From CAWCLK01 sp963796225 (GTDB lineage Bacteria > Actinomycetota > Nitriliruptoria > Nitriliruptorales > Nitriliruptoraceae), in the NCBI GenBank assembly GCA_963796225.1, contig CAWCLK010000038.1, forward strand, positions 1 to 64,000: a stretch of DNA of 64,000 nucleotides, given 5' to 3'. Below are positions 1 to 7,536 of this stretch, in pieces (position 1 is the first letter of the stretch; each line of letters opens with the position of its first letter). A program made the position numbers and the translations under genes. The notes below the pieces were generated by a model. That model had not been told where the DNA came from. It saw only the letters and a program-made list of their open reading frames with translations, and ran no database searches.

Positions 1-30
1 TCGCGGCCGCCCCGGCCGCCCCGCCACGGA

Positions 31-120
31 CAGATTCTGGAACCACGCCCAGATTCTGTTCCGCCCTCGCCGCCTCCGCGCATGGCCGAGGCAGAAACTG
101 GGACGGGTCCCAGAATCTGC
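31..120. repeat. cluster of four CAGAWWCTG elements
   Basis: Four copies of a 9-bp near-palindrome lie at 31-39 and 50-58 (both CAGATTCTG), 92-100 (CAGAAACTG) and 111-119 (CAGAATCTG). They form two pairs, each with starts 19 bp apart. The second pair makes a tight imperfect inverted repeat (arms 91-104 and 107-120, 2 mismatches). Flanking bases are also partly shared (GGAAC/GTTCC or GGGAC). The block lies downstream of the minus-strand ACT-domain gene and close to the window edge. It could be an operator array for a gene to the left, or a dispersed genomic repeat; the sequence alone does not decide. Confidence 0.5.
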
Positions 121-147
121 CATCGGCCGGAGCGCACCGGCGCCCCG

Positions 148-530
148 TCAGGCCCCGTGGACGCGGTGGCCGGCGTCGGTCAGCGCGACCTCGGCGGCCT
201 CCACGCGGTCCGCGGGGACCAGCACGAGGTCGGTGTCGAAGGTCGAGACGACGAAGATCGGGACATGGGCGTCGGCCAGCGTCGTGGCCAGCGAGGCGAG
301 CACGCCCGTGAGCGAGACGTCCAGCGGCCCGCGGACGGCCAGGGACGGAAGGGGCCCTCGACACGCACGCCGATCGGGACGGCGTCCGCGGCGCACACGA
401 TCGAGAGCTCCTCGGTGGTGCGCGTCACCGACACCACGTCGCCGGCGACCCACGGCGGAACGCCCTCGAGCGGCTCGAGCCGGCAGACGGCCAGCGGTTG
501 GGCGAGCAGGTCGAGGTCGAGGGCGTCCAT
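148..530 (-). pseudogene. ACT-domain protein, frameshifted
   Basis: Two reading frames together give a protein of about 127 residues resembling the small stand-alone ACT-domain proteins of bacteria (CASTOR/ACT_7 type), which are thought to sense amino acids. The first frame starts at the ATG at 530 and covers the N-terminal half (LLAQPLAVCRLEP, then GVRVEGPF). The second frame resumes with AVRGPLDVSLTGVLASLA and runs to the stop at 148. The break lies near 343-352 and one added base would restore one frame. Its ATG overlaps the stop of the upstream FMN-binding gene (TGATG), so the two are probably co-translated. A sequencing indel is more likely than true decay. Confidence 0.6.
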
Positions 531-1180
531 CACCATCGGGGGGTCCAGTCGCGGACGTGGTCGGGCACGGGGGTGCCCGCGGGCAGGTGGGGGTCGGGCA
601 CCGGCGCCCCGACGGTCGTCCCGAGCGGGACGAGTCCCGCCCACCACGGCCCGTCGAGGTCCTCGGCGTCGTCGCGGACCCCATGGTCCCGCACCTTGGC
701 CGACGCGAGGTCGAGCGGCAGTGCCAGGACGGCCGTGGCCGCCAGCTCCTTCGGCGACGGGGTGCGGGTGTTGGCCCACCGGCCGGGGACGACCTGGTTC
801 GTGACGACCTCGAGCGCATGCAGCATCGTTGCCCGGTCGGTGACCCGGCGGGCCTCACCGAGGACCATCACCGAGCGGTAGTTGAGCGAGTGGTGGAACG
901 CCGACCGTGCGATGACGAGTGCGTCCACGTGGGTCACCGTCAGGCACACCTCCAGCGCGTCGGCGTGCATCGCCCGCGACGCCACGGACCCATGCACGTA
1001 CACGGTGTCACCGTCCCGGCCGTACAGCGTCGGCACCACGGTCGGGTGCCCGTCGTGGACGAAGCCCAGGTGGCAGGTGAACCCGGCGTCGAGGATCGCG
1101 TCGATCGTCGTGCGGTCGTGGTGTCCGCGCTCGGGGGCCCGGCCGAGCCGGACGCGTGGGTCGGTGTCGGGGCGGCCCAT
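530..1180 (-). CDS. pyridoxamine 5'-phosphate oxidase family FMN-binding protein
   Basis: This 216-residue protein has the split-barrel flavin-binding fold seen in pyridoxamine phosphate oxidase-like and NimA-like proteins. Recognisable parts are the early barrel strands with HLGFVHDGHPTVVPTLYG (about residues 37-54) and the segment YVHGSVASRAMH that precedes a conserved VTHVDALVIARS stretch. The C-terminal part (KVRDHGVRDDAEDLDGPWWAG) is typical of the family. Substrate unknown; the fold commonly binds FMN or F420. The ATG at 1180 was chosen because the family similarity begins shortly after it. The gene is divergent from the Cys-rich gene at 1316 and overlaps the ACT-domain gene downstream by one base. 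Confidence 0.75.
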   Translation of the reverse strand: MGRPDTDPRVRLGRAPERGHHDRTTIDAILDAGFTCHLGFVHDGHPTVVPTLYGRDGDTVYVHGSVASRAMHADALEVCLTVTHVDALVIARSAFHHSLNYRSVMVLGEARRVTDRATMLHALEVVTNQVVPGRWANTRTPSPKELAATAVLALPLDLASAKVRDHGVRDDAEDLDGPWWAGLVPLGTTVGAPVPDPHLPAGTPVPDHVRDWTPRW

Positions 1181-1315
1181 GACTGCCTCGGGGTCGGGGG
1201 CGCCGACAGCATGCCCGCTGGCCCGGCCGACCGGTGATTCGCGACGGGCCGATCGGCCCTTGTCGGTGGATGCGCCCCGCCCCGATGGTGGAGAGGTGGA
1301 GCGGGAGGTCCAGCC

Positions 1316-1609
1316 ATGACGACACCCATCAGCCCGAAGCAGTACCGGAAGGCGATGGCCTTCACCGCGTGCCCGACGTGCACGTACGACATCGCCACCG
1401 GCCAGGGAACGCGCAACTGCAACTACGGGGAGTGTCCGAACCTGCCGGAGGTCCTCGACGTCACGTGCCCGGTGTGCAACTTCAACTTCCTGGCACGCGA
1501 CACGGTCCCGGCCTGCGGGGAGAACCCGACGTGCGACTTCGCCCGTGAGACCGTGGGGCCGCGGCTGAAGGTGCTGCGCGACTGGCGGGCGTCTCACCTG
1601 CCCGCCTGA
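1316..1609 (+). CDS. small Cys-rich protein with duplicated metal-binding motif, unknown function
   Basis: A 97-residue cytoplasmic protein I do not recognise. It has eight cysteines in two equal sets: C19-P-T-C22, then C35 and C40; and C51-P-V-C54, then C67 and C73. In both sets 12 residues separate the CPxC from the third Cys, so the protein looks like a tandem duplication of a four-Cys zinc site. There is no signal peptide or membrane segment. The ATG at 1316 follows a good ribosome binding site (GGGAGG, about 8 bases upstream). It lies divergent from the FMN-binding gene, with a 135-bp shared upstream region. Real gene: likely; function: open. Confidence 0.65.
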   Translation: MTTPISPKQYRKAMAFTACPTCTYDIATGQGTRNCNYGECPNLPEVLDVTCPVCNFNFLARDTVPACGENPTCDFARETVGPRLKVLRDWRASHLPA

Positions 1610-1702
1610 GCGAGCGCACGCCCCGACGCCGTCGGCGACCGCGTGGGGTGCTGGCCCGTAGGATGCCGGGCTGACCGTTCCCCGCGCCCCACGAGGTTGT
1701 TC

Positions 1703-3187
1703 ATGGCCGACGCCACGGCCACCGCCGTGCCCGACCTGGTCTCCCCCACCTGGGACTACGCCCCCGCGCCCGAGGCCCGCGACATCGTGTCGTTGCGCCC
1801 CGCCTACGGGCACTTCATCGGGGGCGAGTTCGTCGATCCCGCCGACGACGGGACGATGACGACCATCAACCCGGCCTCCGAGGAGGTCCTGGCCGAGGTC
1901 GCGGTCGGCACCGCCGAGGACGTCGACCGCGCGGTCGCCGCCGCGCGCACGGCGTTCCGGTCGTGGTCGCGGCTGTCGGGAAGCGAGCGCGGCAAGTACG
2001 TGTTCCGGCTCGCCCGGCTGATCCAGGAACGGGCCCGCGAGCTCGCCGTGCTCGAGTCGCTGGACAACGGCAAGCCGATCAAGGAGACCCGCGACGTCGA
2101 CGTGCCCACCGCCGCCGCGCACTTCTTCTACCACGCGGGGTGGGCCGACAAGCTGGACTGGGCCGGCCTGGGGCCGAACCCGAGGCCGGTCGGGGTCGCC
2201 GGCCAGATCATCCCCTGGAACTTCCCGCTGCTCATGCTGGCGTGGAAGATCGCCCCCGCGCTGGCCTGCGGGAACACGGTCGTGCTCAAGCCCGCCGAGA
2301 CCACACCCCTGACCGCCCTGGCCTTCGCCGAGATCTGCCAGCAGGCCGACCTGCCGCCCGGCGTGGTCAACATCGTCACGGGCGCCGGCGACACCGGGGC
2401 CGCCCTGGTCGCCCACGACGGGGTCGACAAGATCGCCTTCACCGGGTCGACCGACGTCGGCAAGGCGATCGCGCGCAGCGTGGCCGGGACCCGCAAGCGG
2501 GTCACGCTCGAGCTCGGGGGCAAGGCCGCCAACATCGTCTTCGACGACGCGCCCATCGACCAGGCGGTCGAGGGCATCGTCAACGGGATCTTCTTCAACC
2601 AGGGCCACGTGTGCTGCGCCGGGTCCCGACTGCTCGTGCAGGAGTCGGTGCACGACGAGGTCGTCGAGCGGCTGACCGACCGGCTGTCGACGCTGCGGCT
2701 CGGCGACCCGCTCGACAAGAACACCGACATCGGGGCGATCAACTCGGCCGAGCAGCTCGAACGCATCACCGAGCTGTCCGCCACCGGCGAGGCGGAGGGC
2801 GCCCGGCGCTGGGAGCTCGACTGCCCCGTCCCCGACCACGGCTTCTGGTTCCGTCCCACCGTGTTCACCGGCGTCGAGCAGTCCCACACGATCGCCCAGC
2901 GCGAGATCTTCGGCCCGGTGCTCTCGGTGCTGACCTTCCGCACCCCGGACGAGGCCATCGCCAAGGCCAACAACACGCCCTACGGCCTGTCCGCGGGCGT
3001 CTGGACCGAGAAGGGCTCGCGCATCCTGTGGGCGGCCGACCGGCTGCGTGCCGGGGTGGTCTGGGCCAACACCTTCAACCGCTTCGACCCGACCTCGCCC
3101 TTCGGCGGCTACAAGGAATCCGGCTACGGCCGCGAGGGCGGACGCCATGGCCTGGCCGCCTACCTGCGCTCCGGGGAGGACGCCTGA
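1703..3187 (+). CDS. NAD(P)-dependent aldehyde dehydrogenase
   Basis: A full-length (494 residues) member of the aldehyde dehydrogenase superfamily, oxidising an aldehyde to the acid with NAD(P)+. Visible motifs: the nucleotide-binding stretch IIPWNFPLLM and KPAETTPLT, the FTGSTDVGK turn, the general base in LELGGK, the nucleophilic Cys in NQGHVCCAGSR, and the C-terminal EIFGPVLSV and PFGGYKESGYGREGG. The ATG at 1703 was preferred to an upstream GTG because similarity starts after it. The stop overlaps the ATG of the next gene, a truncated paralogue, by one base, so the two form an operon. Paired full and partial dehydrogenase genes occur in other actinobacteria; physiological substrate unknown. 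Confidence 0.88.
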   Translation: MADATATAVPDLVSPTWDYAPAPEARDIVSLRPAYGHFIGGEFVDPADDGTMTTINPASEEVLAEVAVGTAEDVDRAVAAARTAFRSWSRLSGSERGKYVFRLARLIQERARELAVLESLDNGKPIKETRDVDVPTAAAHFFYHAGWADKLDWAGLGPNPRPVGVAGQIIPWNFPLLMLAWKIAPALACGNTVVLKPAETTPLTALAFAEICQQADLPPGVVNIVTGAGDTGAALVAHDGVDKIAFTGSTDVGKAIARSVAGTRKRVTLELGGKAANIVFDDAPIDQAVEGIVNGIFFNQGHVCCAGSRLLVQESVHDEVVERLTDRLSTLRLGDPLDKNTDIGAINSAEQLERITELSATGEAEGARRWELDCPVPDHGFWFRPTVFTGVEQSHTIAQREIFGPVLSVLTFRTPDEAIAKANNTPYGLSAGVWTEKGSRILWAADRLRAGVVWANTFNRFDPTSPFGGYKESGYGREGGRHGLAAYLRSGEDA

Positions 3188-4050
3188 TGGCACGACTCGA
3201 CGTCCGCCGCACCGCCAAGCTCTACCTCGGCGGGAAGTTCCCACGCTCCGAGTCCGGTCGCTCCTACGAGGTGACGGGGCACGACGGGGCGTTGCTGGCC
3301 AACGCCGCCCGGGCGTCCCGCAAGGACGCCCGGGACGCCGTGGTCGCCGCGCGGTCTGCGTTCGGGGCGTGGTCCGGCGCCACCGCCTACAACCGCGGCC
3401 AGGTGCTCTACCGGGTCGGCGAGATGCTCGAGGGACGCCGCGAGCAGTTCGTCGCCGAGCTCCGTGACGCCCTCGGGCTGAGCGCCCGCGACGCCCGGGC
3501 CGAGGTCGACGCGACCATCGACCGATGGGTCTGGTACGCCGGCTGGTCCGACAAGTTCCAGCAGGTCGACGGCACCGCGAACCCGGTGGCCGGCCCCTAC
3601 TTCGACTTCTCGCTGCCCGAGCCCACCGGCGTGGTGGCGATCGTCGCCCCGCAGGACGCCCCGCTGCTCGGGCTGGTCAGCGTCATCGCCCCGGTGGTCG
3701 TGTCCGGGAACACCTGCGTGGTCGTGACCTCGGGCGCCCATCCCCTCCCGGCGGTGTCGCTGGGCGAGGTCCTGGCCACCTCGGACGTGCCCGGGGGCGT
3801 GGTCAACCTGCTCACGGGCCACGTCGACGAGCTCGCCCCGCACCTGGCCGCGCACATGGACGTCAACGCGATCGACCTCACGGGCGCGGACCCCGACGCC
3901 TGGCCCGACCTCGAGGTCGCGGCGGCCGACAACCTCAAGCGTGTGCTGCGCCCGCCCACCAGCCCCGTGGACTGGACCGCCGTTCCCGACCCCCGCCGCA
4001 TCCTCGCCTTCACCGAGACCAAGACGGTCTGGCACCCGATGGGGGCGTGA
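3187..4050 (+). CDS. aldehyde dehydrogenase-like protein lacking the catalytic half
   Basis: This 287-residue protein resembles the N-terminal, cofactor-binding part of an aldehyde dehydrogenase (LYLGGKFPRSESGRSYEV near the start; VVAIVAPQDAPLLGLVSVIAP in place of the usual PWNFP motif; VPGGVVNLLTG). It stops where the catalytic domain would begin: neither the ELGGK Glu nor the GQxC nucleophile is present. The reading frame is intact, GC3 bias is normal and it ends naturally with a conserved-looking tail, so it looks like a maintained short paralogue rather than debris. It begins at an ATG that overlaps the stop of the active enzyme. A structural or regulatory partner of that enzyme is a guess. 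Confidence 0.75.
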   Translation: MARLDVRRTAKLYLGGKFPRSESGRSYEVTGHDGALLANAARASRKDARDAVVAARSAFGAWSGATAYNRGQVLYRVGEMLEGRREQFVAELRDALGLSARDARAEVDATIDRWVWYAGWSDKFQQVDGTANPVAGPYFDFSLPEPTGVVAIVAPQDAPLLGLVSVIAPVVVSGNTCVVVTSGAHPLPAVSLGEVLATSDVPGGVVNLLTGHVDELAPHLAAHMDVNAIDLTGADPDAWPDLEVAAADNLKRVLRPPTSPVDWTAVPDPRRILAFTETKTVWHPMGA

Positions 4051-4083
4051 TCGGGTGATGCACTGCCGCCGAGGACGTCCGCG

Positions 4084-4682
4084 ATGAGCGCACGCGACCC
4101 GGACGCGGTCCTCGGCGCGGTGCGGACCGGCATCTACGCGATCGCCGCCGAGGTCGACCTCGCCGACCCCGACGCCGCGACGCCGTGCACGCGGTGGACG
4201 GTCCACGACCTGGTCCGCCACCTCGAGGCGATCGCCGGCGCCTACCTGCTGTGGACGGGTCCGCCGTCGGGGGCCGCATCGCCCGCATGCGCGTCGGCGA
4301 CGACCTCGCCCGGTACAACGACCTGATGCTCGAGCGCCTCCCGCGGCTCGCCCTGCCGGTGCACGCGCGCCGGTTCGAGGCGCTGGCCACCGACCACGTG
4401 CGGCTCGCTCGGGCGACGTGGACGATCCCGATGCTGGAGACCCCGGACGACGCCGCGCTGGACGTCGGCCAGCACGCGGGCATCGCCGCCGTCGAGTGGC
4501 ACGTCCACGCGTGGGACCTCGCCCGGTCCCGCGGCCGCGACCACGTGCCCGACGACCTCGCCCTGGACGTGCTCGTGCGGGTGTGGGACGACACGCTGGG
4601 CGCGGTGACCGGGGCGGTGCGGGACCCCGGGACGCCGGACCGCTGGGCAGCGCTGCTCGTGGCGACGGGGCGGACGCCGTGA
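4084..4682 (+). pseudogene. DinB/maleylpyruvate isomerase-like (MDMPI) protein, frameshifted
   Basis: The N-terminal frame from the ATG at 4084 (TPCTRWTVHDLVRHL, the typical start of the mycothiol-dependent maleylpyruvate isomerase N-terminal domain) breaks near 4260-4272, next to a run of five G. A second frame continues with GRIARMRVGDDLARYN and EWHVHAWDLARS, containing His residues typical of the metal site, to the stop at 4682. Total coding length would be about 199 residues, which fits the family. The stop overlaps the GTG of the Nudix gene, so the gene behaves as a normal operon member. The break is probably a one-base sequencing error. Confidence 0.65.
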
Positions 4683-5257
4683 GCCTGGTCGAGACGGTGC
4701 TGGCACGCGTCCGCGCCCACGAACCACAGACCCGCGCGCTGGGTCCGGTCGGGTTCCACGCCGCCACGGCGCTCGTGCTCACCGATCAGGCCGACCCGCA
4801 GCTGGTGGTGATCCACCGGGCCAGTCGCGACGGGGACCCGTGGTCGGGGCACGCCGCGCTGCCGGGCGGACGTCACGACGAGACCGACGTCGACCTGGCC
4901 ACGACCGCCCGGCGCGAGACCGCCGAGGAGGTCGGGCTCGAGCTGGACGAGCCGGTCGGACGGCTCGACGACATCGGTGGGCGGACCCACATGGGCGTGG
5001 TCTCCCCGTTCGTGTTCGTGGTGGACCGGCCGCGCCCGCTGGTCCCCGAGCCGGGCGAGGTCGCCGCGGCGCACTGGGTGCCGCTGCGCGTGCTCACCGA
5101 CCCGGCCCATCGCACGCGGCACCCGAGCCGCCGGATCGGACCCTGGCCCGCCTGGTCGTGGCAGACCGGGCTGGACGCACCGCTGGACGAGCTGGTGATC
5201 TGGGGACTCACGCACCGGACGCTGACGAACTTCCTGGAGATCGCCGGCCTGGCGTGA
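4679..5257 (+). CDS. Nudix hydrolase, CoA diphosphatase-like
   Basis: A 192-residue Nudix protein. The Nudix box is clear at about residues 62-85 (LPGGRHDETDVDL then RETAEEVGLEL). It has Asp where many Nudix boxes have the first Glu, which is common in the CoA pyrophosphatase (NudL-like) branch, as is the LPGGR-x-D start. The likely reaction is cleavage of a nucleoside diphosphate-X bond, perhaps in CoA or its oxidised forms; the exact substrate is inference. The GTG start at 4679 overlaps the preceding stop (GTGA), implying translational coupling. Confidence 0.8.
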   Translation: MSLVETVLARVRAHEPQTRALGPVGFHAATALVLTDQADPQLVVIHRASRDGDPWSGHAALPGGRHDETDVDLATTARRETAEEVGLELDEPVGRLDDIGGRTHMGVVSPFVFVVDRPRPLVPEPGEVAAAHWVPLRVLTDPAHRTRHPSRRIGPWPAWSWQTGLDAPLDELVIWGLTHRTLTNFLEIAGLA

Positions 5258-5261
5258 GGGG

Positions 5262-6623
5262 TCAGCGGCGCGCGCGGACCGGGACGCGCTCCTCGGAGCC
5301 AGCGGGTGCGTCGTCGTCGGCCGGCGGGTCCAGCGGCTGGAACAGCCGTCCGCCCTCGCCCCACAGCACGAGCCCGACGGCGATGACGCCGTAGACGAGG
5401 AACCCGAGGGACAACGGCAGGATCGTGCCGTCGTAGAGCCGGTCGAGCACGGCGCCCAGCAGCGCCCCGGTGGCCAGCTGCACCGCCCCGATGACCGACG
5501 AGGCCGTCCCGGCGATCTCCCCCATCGGATGCATGGCGATGGTGTTGAAGTTGGGCAGCATGAGGGCGTGGGTGGCCAGCATCACGCCCATGGCCAGCAT
5601 GAACAGCCACAGCGGCGGGACCCCGCCCGTGGCCAGCGCGATACCGGCGATCAGTGCCCCGCCGGCGAGGTAGGCCAACAGGACCCCGTGCGCGAACCGG
5701 CGCGTGCCGATGCGTTCGACGACCCGGGCGTTGACCAGCATGGACACGCCCATCACGGCGGCCAGCCCGCCGAACAGGTACGGGAACAGGTCGTGGGCGT
5801 CGAAGACCTTGCTGTAGATCACCTCCGAGGACCCGAGGTAGGAGGTGAACACGCCGTACAGCGCCGTCATCGCCAGCGTGTAGGCCACGGTCTGGCGATG
5901 CGTGGCGACCTGCCGTGCGGCGACCACCACGCGCCGGAACTGCAGGCTGCGACGGTTCTCCTCGACGAGGGTCTCCGGCAGGCGACGGGTGGCCCACAGC
6001 GTCATGACGGCGGCGGCCAGCACGCACGCGCCGAACAGCACGCGCCACGACCCGAAGGTGATGAACACCGACCCCAGGGTCGGGGCGAACACCGGCACGA
6101 TGATGAAGCCGGCCAGGATCAGCGACATGGCACGGGCCATCCGCTCGCCCTGCCAGCGGTCCCGGACGATGGCCAGGGTGACCACCCGGGGACCGGCCGC
6201 GCCGAAGCCCCACACGAACCGTGCCACGAGGATCAGCCCGAGGCTGGGTGCGATGGCACCGGCGGCAGCACCGGCGGCGTAGATGCCGTAGCCGAGGAAC
6301 AGGACCGGTCGACGGCCGAAGCGGTCGGCCAGCGGCCCGTACACCAGCTGCCCGGTGGCCAGCCCCAGGAAGTACGCGGTGATGAGCCCCGTGAGGGCGT
6401 TGGAGTTCTCGGCCAGGCCGAGGTCGGCGCGCATCACCCCGAAGGCAGGCAGCATCAGGTCGATGCCCAGGGCGGCCAGCGCCATGGACATCGCCAGCAG
6501 GGCGGTCAGCTCGACCCGGCCCGTGGCACGCGTGGGCTCGGCAGCAGCGATGGGAGGATCCGAACGGCGGAGGTGGGAGACGAGGACGACGGCTCCGGAC
6601 AACGCGCCCGGGCGACGGGGCAT
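5262..6623 (-). CDS. MFS drug/multidrug efflux transporter (DHA1, Bcr/CflA-like)
   Basis: A 453-residue integral membrane protein with about 12 predicted helices. Family motifs: GPLADRFGRRPVL between helices 2 and 3 (motif A), VARFVWGFGAAG (motif B-like Arg in helix 4), and the long run of hydrophobic segments to about residue 420. The acidic, Pro-rich tail ends in a basic stretch. Proton-coupled export of a small compound is the expected role; substrate unknown. The ATG at 6623 was chosen because longer versions would run into uppS. It lies just downstream of uppS on the same strand (34 bp), so the two may be co-transcribed. It converges with the Nudix gene, only 4 bp away. Confidence 0.82.
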   Translation of the reverse strand: MPRRPGALSGAVVLVSHLRRSDPPIAAAEPTRATGRVELTALLAMSMALAALGIDLMLPAFGVMRADLGLAENSNALTGLITAYFLGLATGQLVYGPLADRFGRRPVLFLGYGIYAAGAAAGAIAPSLGLILVARFVWGFGAAGPRVVTLAIVRDRWQGERMARAMSLILAGFIIVPVFAPTLGSVFITFGSWRVLFGACVLAAAVMTLWATRRLPETLVEENRRSLQFRRVVVAARQVATHRQTVAYTLAMTALYGVFTSYLGSSEVIYSKVFDAHDLFPYLFGGLAAVMGVSMLVNARVVERIGTRRFAHGVLLAYLAGGALIAGIALATGGVPPLWLFMLAMGVMLATHALMLPNFNTIAMHPMGEIAGTASSVIGAVQLATGALLGAVLDRLYDGTILPLSLGFLVYGVIAVGLVLWGEGGRLFQPLDPPADDDAPAGSEERVPVRARR

Positions 6624-6657
6624 TCCCCGCGTCGTCGACTCCCGAGGTCCGTGGCCG

Positions 6658-7404
6658 TCAGCGACTGCGGATCGTGACCACCTTGTCCACGGCCTTGCCG
6701 AAGCGACGTTCACGGCGCTGGTACTCGACGACGCAGCGTGCCAGCTCGGTGCGGTTGAAGTCGGGCCAGAGCACGTCGGTGAACACGAGCTCGGCGTAGG
6801 CCGCCTGCCAGAGCAGGTAGTTGCTCACGCGCTGCTCGCCGGACGTGCGCACCAGCAGGTCGACCTCCGGCATGGACGGGTCGTACAGCCGGGCCGCGAA
6901 CGCCCGCTCGTCGATGCGCTTGAGGTCCCCGTTGGCGTAGTCGACGGCAAGCTGCCGCGCCGCGTCGACCAGCTCGGTCTGGCCCCCGTAGTTGAACGCG
7001 ATGGTGAGCTGCATGCGGTCGTTGTCGGCGGTCAGCTCCTCGGTCTGCTCGATGAGCCGGACCAGCCGCTTGGGCACGGGGCGCCGCCGACGACCGATGA
7101 ACCGCACCCGGACGCCCCGCTCGTCGAGCTCGTCGGCGCGGCGCACCAGCAGCGACTCGTTGAAGCCCATGAGGAACCGGACCTCGTCGGCGGGACGCCG
7201 CCAGTTCTCGGTGGAGAAGGCGTAGACGGTCAGGTGCGTGATGCCGAGCTCGAGTGCGCCCTCGACCGTGTCGAACAGGGCGGTCTCGCCGGCCTCGTGC
7301 CCGGCGTTGCGCTTGAGACCCCGGGCGTTGGCCCAGCGTCCGTTGCCGTCCATGATGATCGCGACGTGGGCCGGGACCCGGTCGGGGTCGACGTCGGTGT
7401 ACAC
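6658..7404 (-). CDS. uppS: isoprenyl (undecaprenyl) diphosphate synthase
   Basis: A 248-residue cis-prenyltransferase that condenses isopentenyl diphosphate units to make the polyprenyl carrier used in cell-wall synthesis. Diagnostic motifs: HVAIIMDGNGRWA at residues 13-25 (catalytic Asp), GHEAGETAL, TVYAFSTENWRRP, IAFNYGGQTEL, and the C-terminal RTSGEQRVSNYLLWQ and FTDVLWPDF. Start is a GTG at 7404. In many Gram-positives the gene sits after recO in the era-recO block. Here it follows on the same strand but is separated from recO by the propeller array and the acetyltransferase-like gene. The acceptor chain length (decaprenyl or undecaprenyl) cannot be read from sequence. Confidence 0.93.
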   Translation of the reverse strand: MYTDVDPDRVPAHVAIIMDGNGRWANARGLKRNAGHEAGETALFDTVEGALELGITHLTVYAFSTENWRRPADEVRFLMGFNESLLVRRADELDERGVRVRFIGRRRRPVPKRLVRLIEQTEELTADNDRMQLTIAFNYGGQTELVDAARQLAVDYANGDLKRIDERAFAARLYDPSMPEVDLLVRTSGEQRVSNYLLWQAAYAELVFTDVLWPDFNRTELARCVVEYQRRERRFGKAVDKVVTIRSR

Positions 7405-7536
7405 GCGTGGCGCTCCCCGCCTCGGCTGCCCGATCGAGCCTATCCGCGGGCCGGTGGCCGCCCCGGCGACCGCGCGCGAACCGACGGCGAACCACCGCGG
7501 TCGGAGATAGCGTCGACGCTGGGAGAAAGGCGGGGC

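Noticed and set aside
530..3244. Single 904-residue minus-strand frame covering the FMN-binding protein
   Set aside because: Only the last 216 codons resemble a protein family; the rest lies antisense to the Cys-rich and aldehyde dehydrogenase genes.
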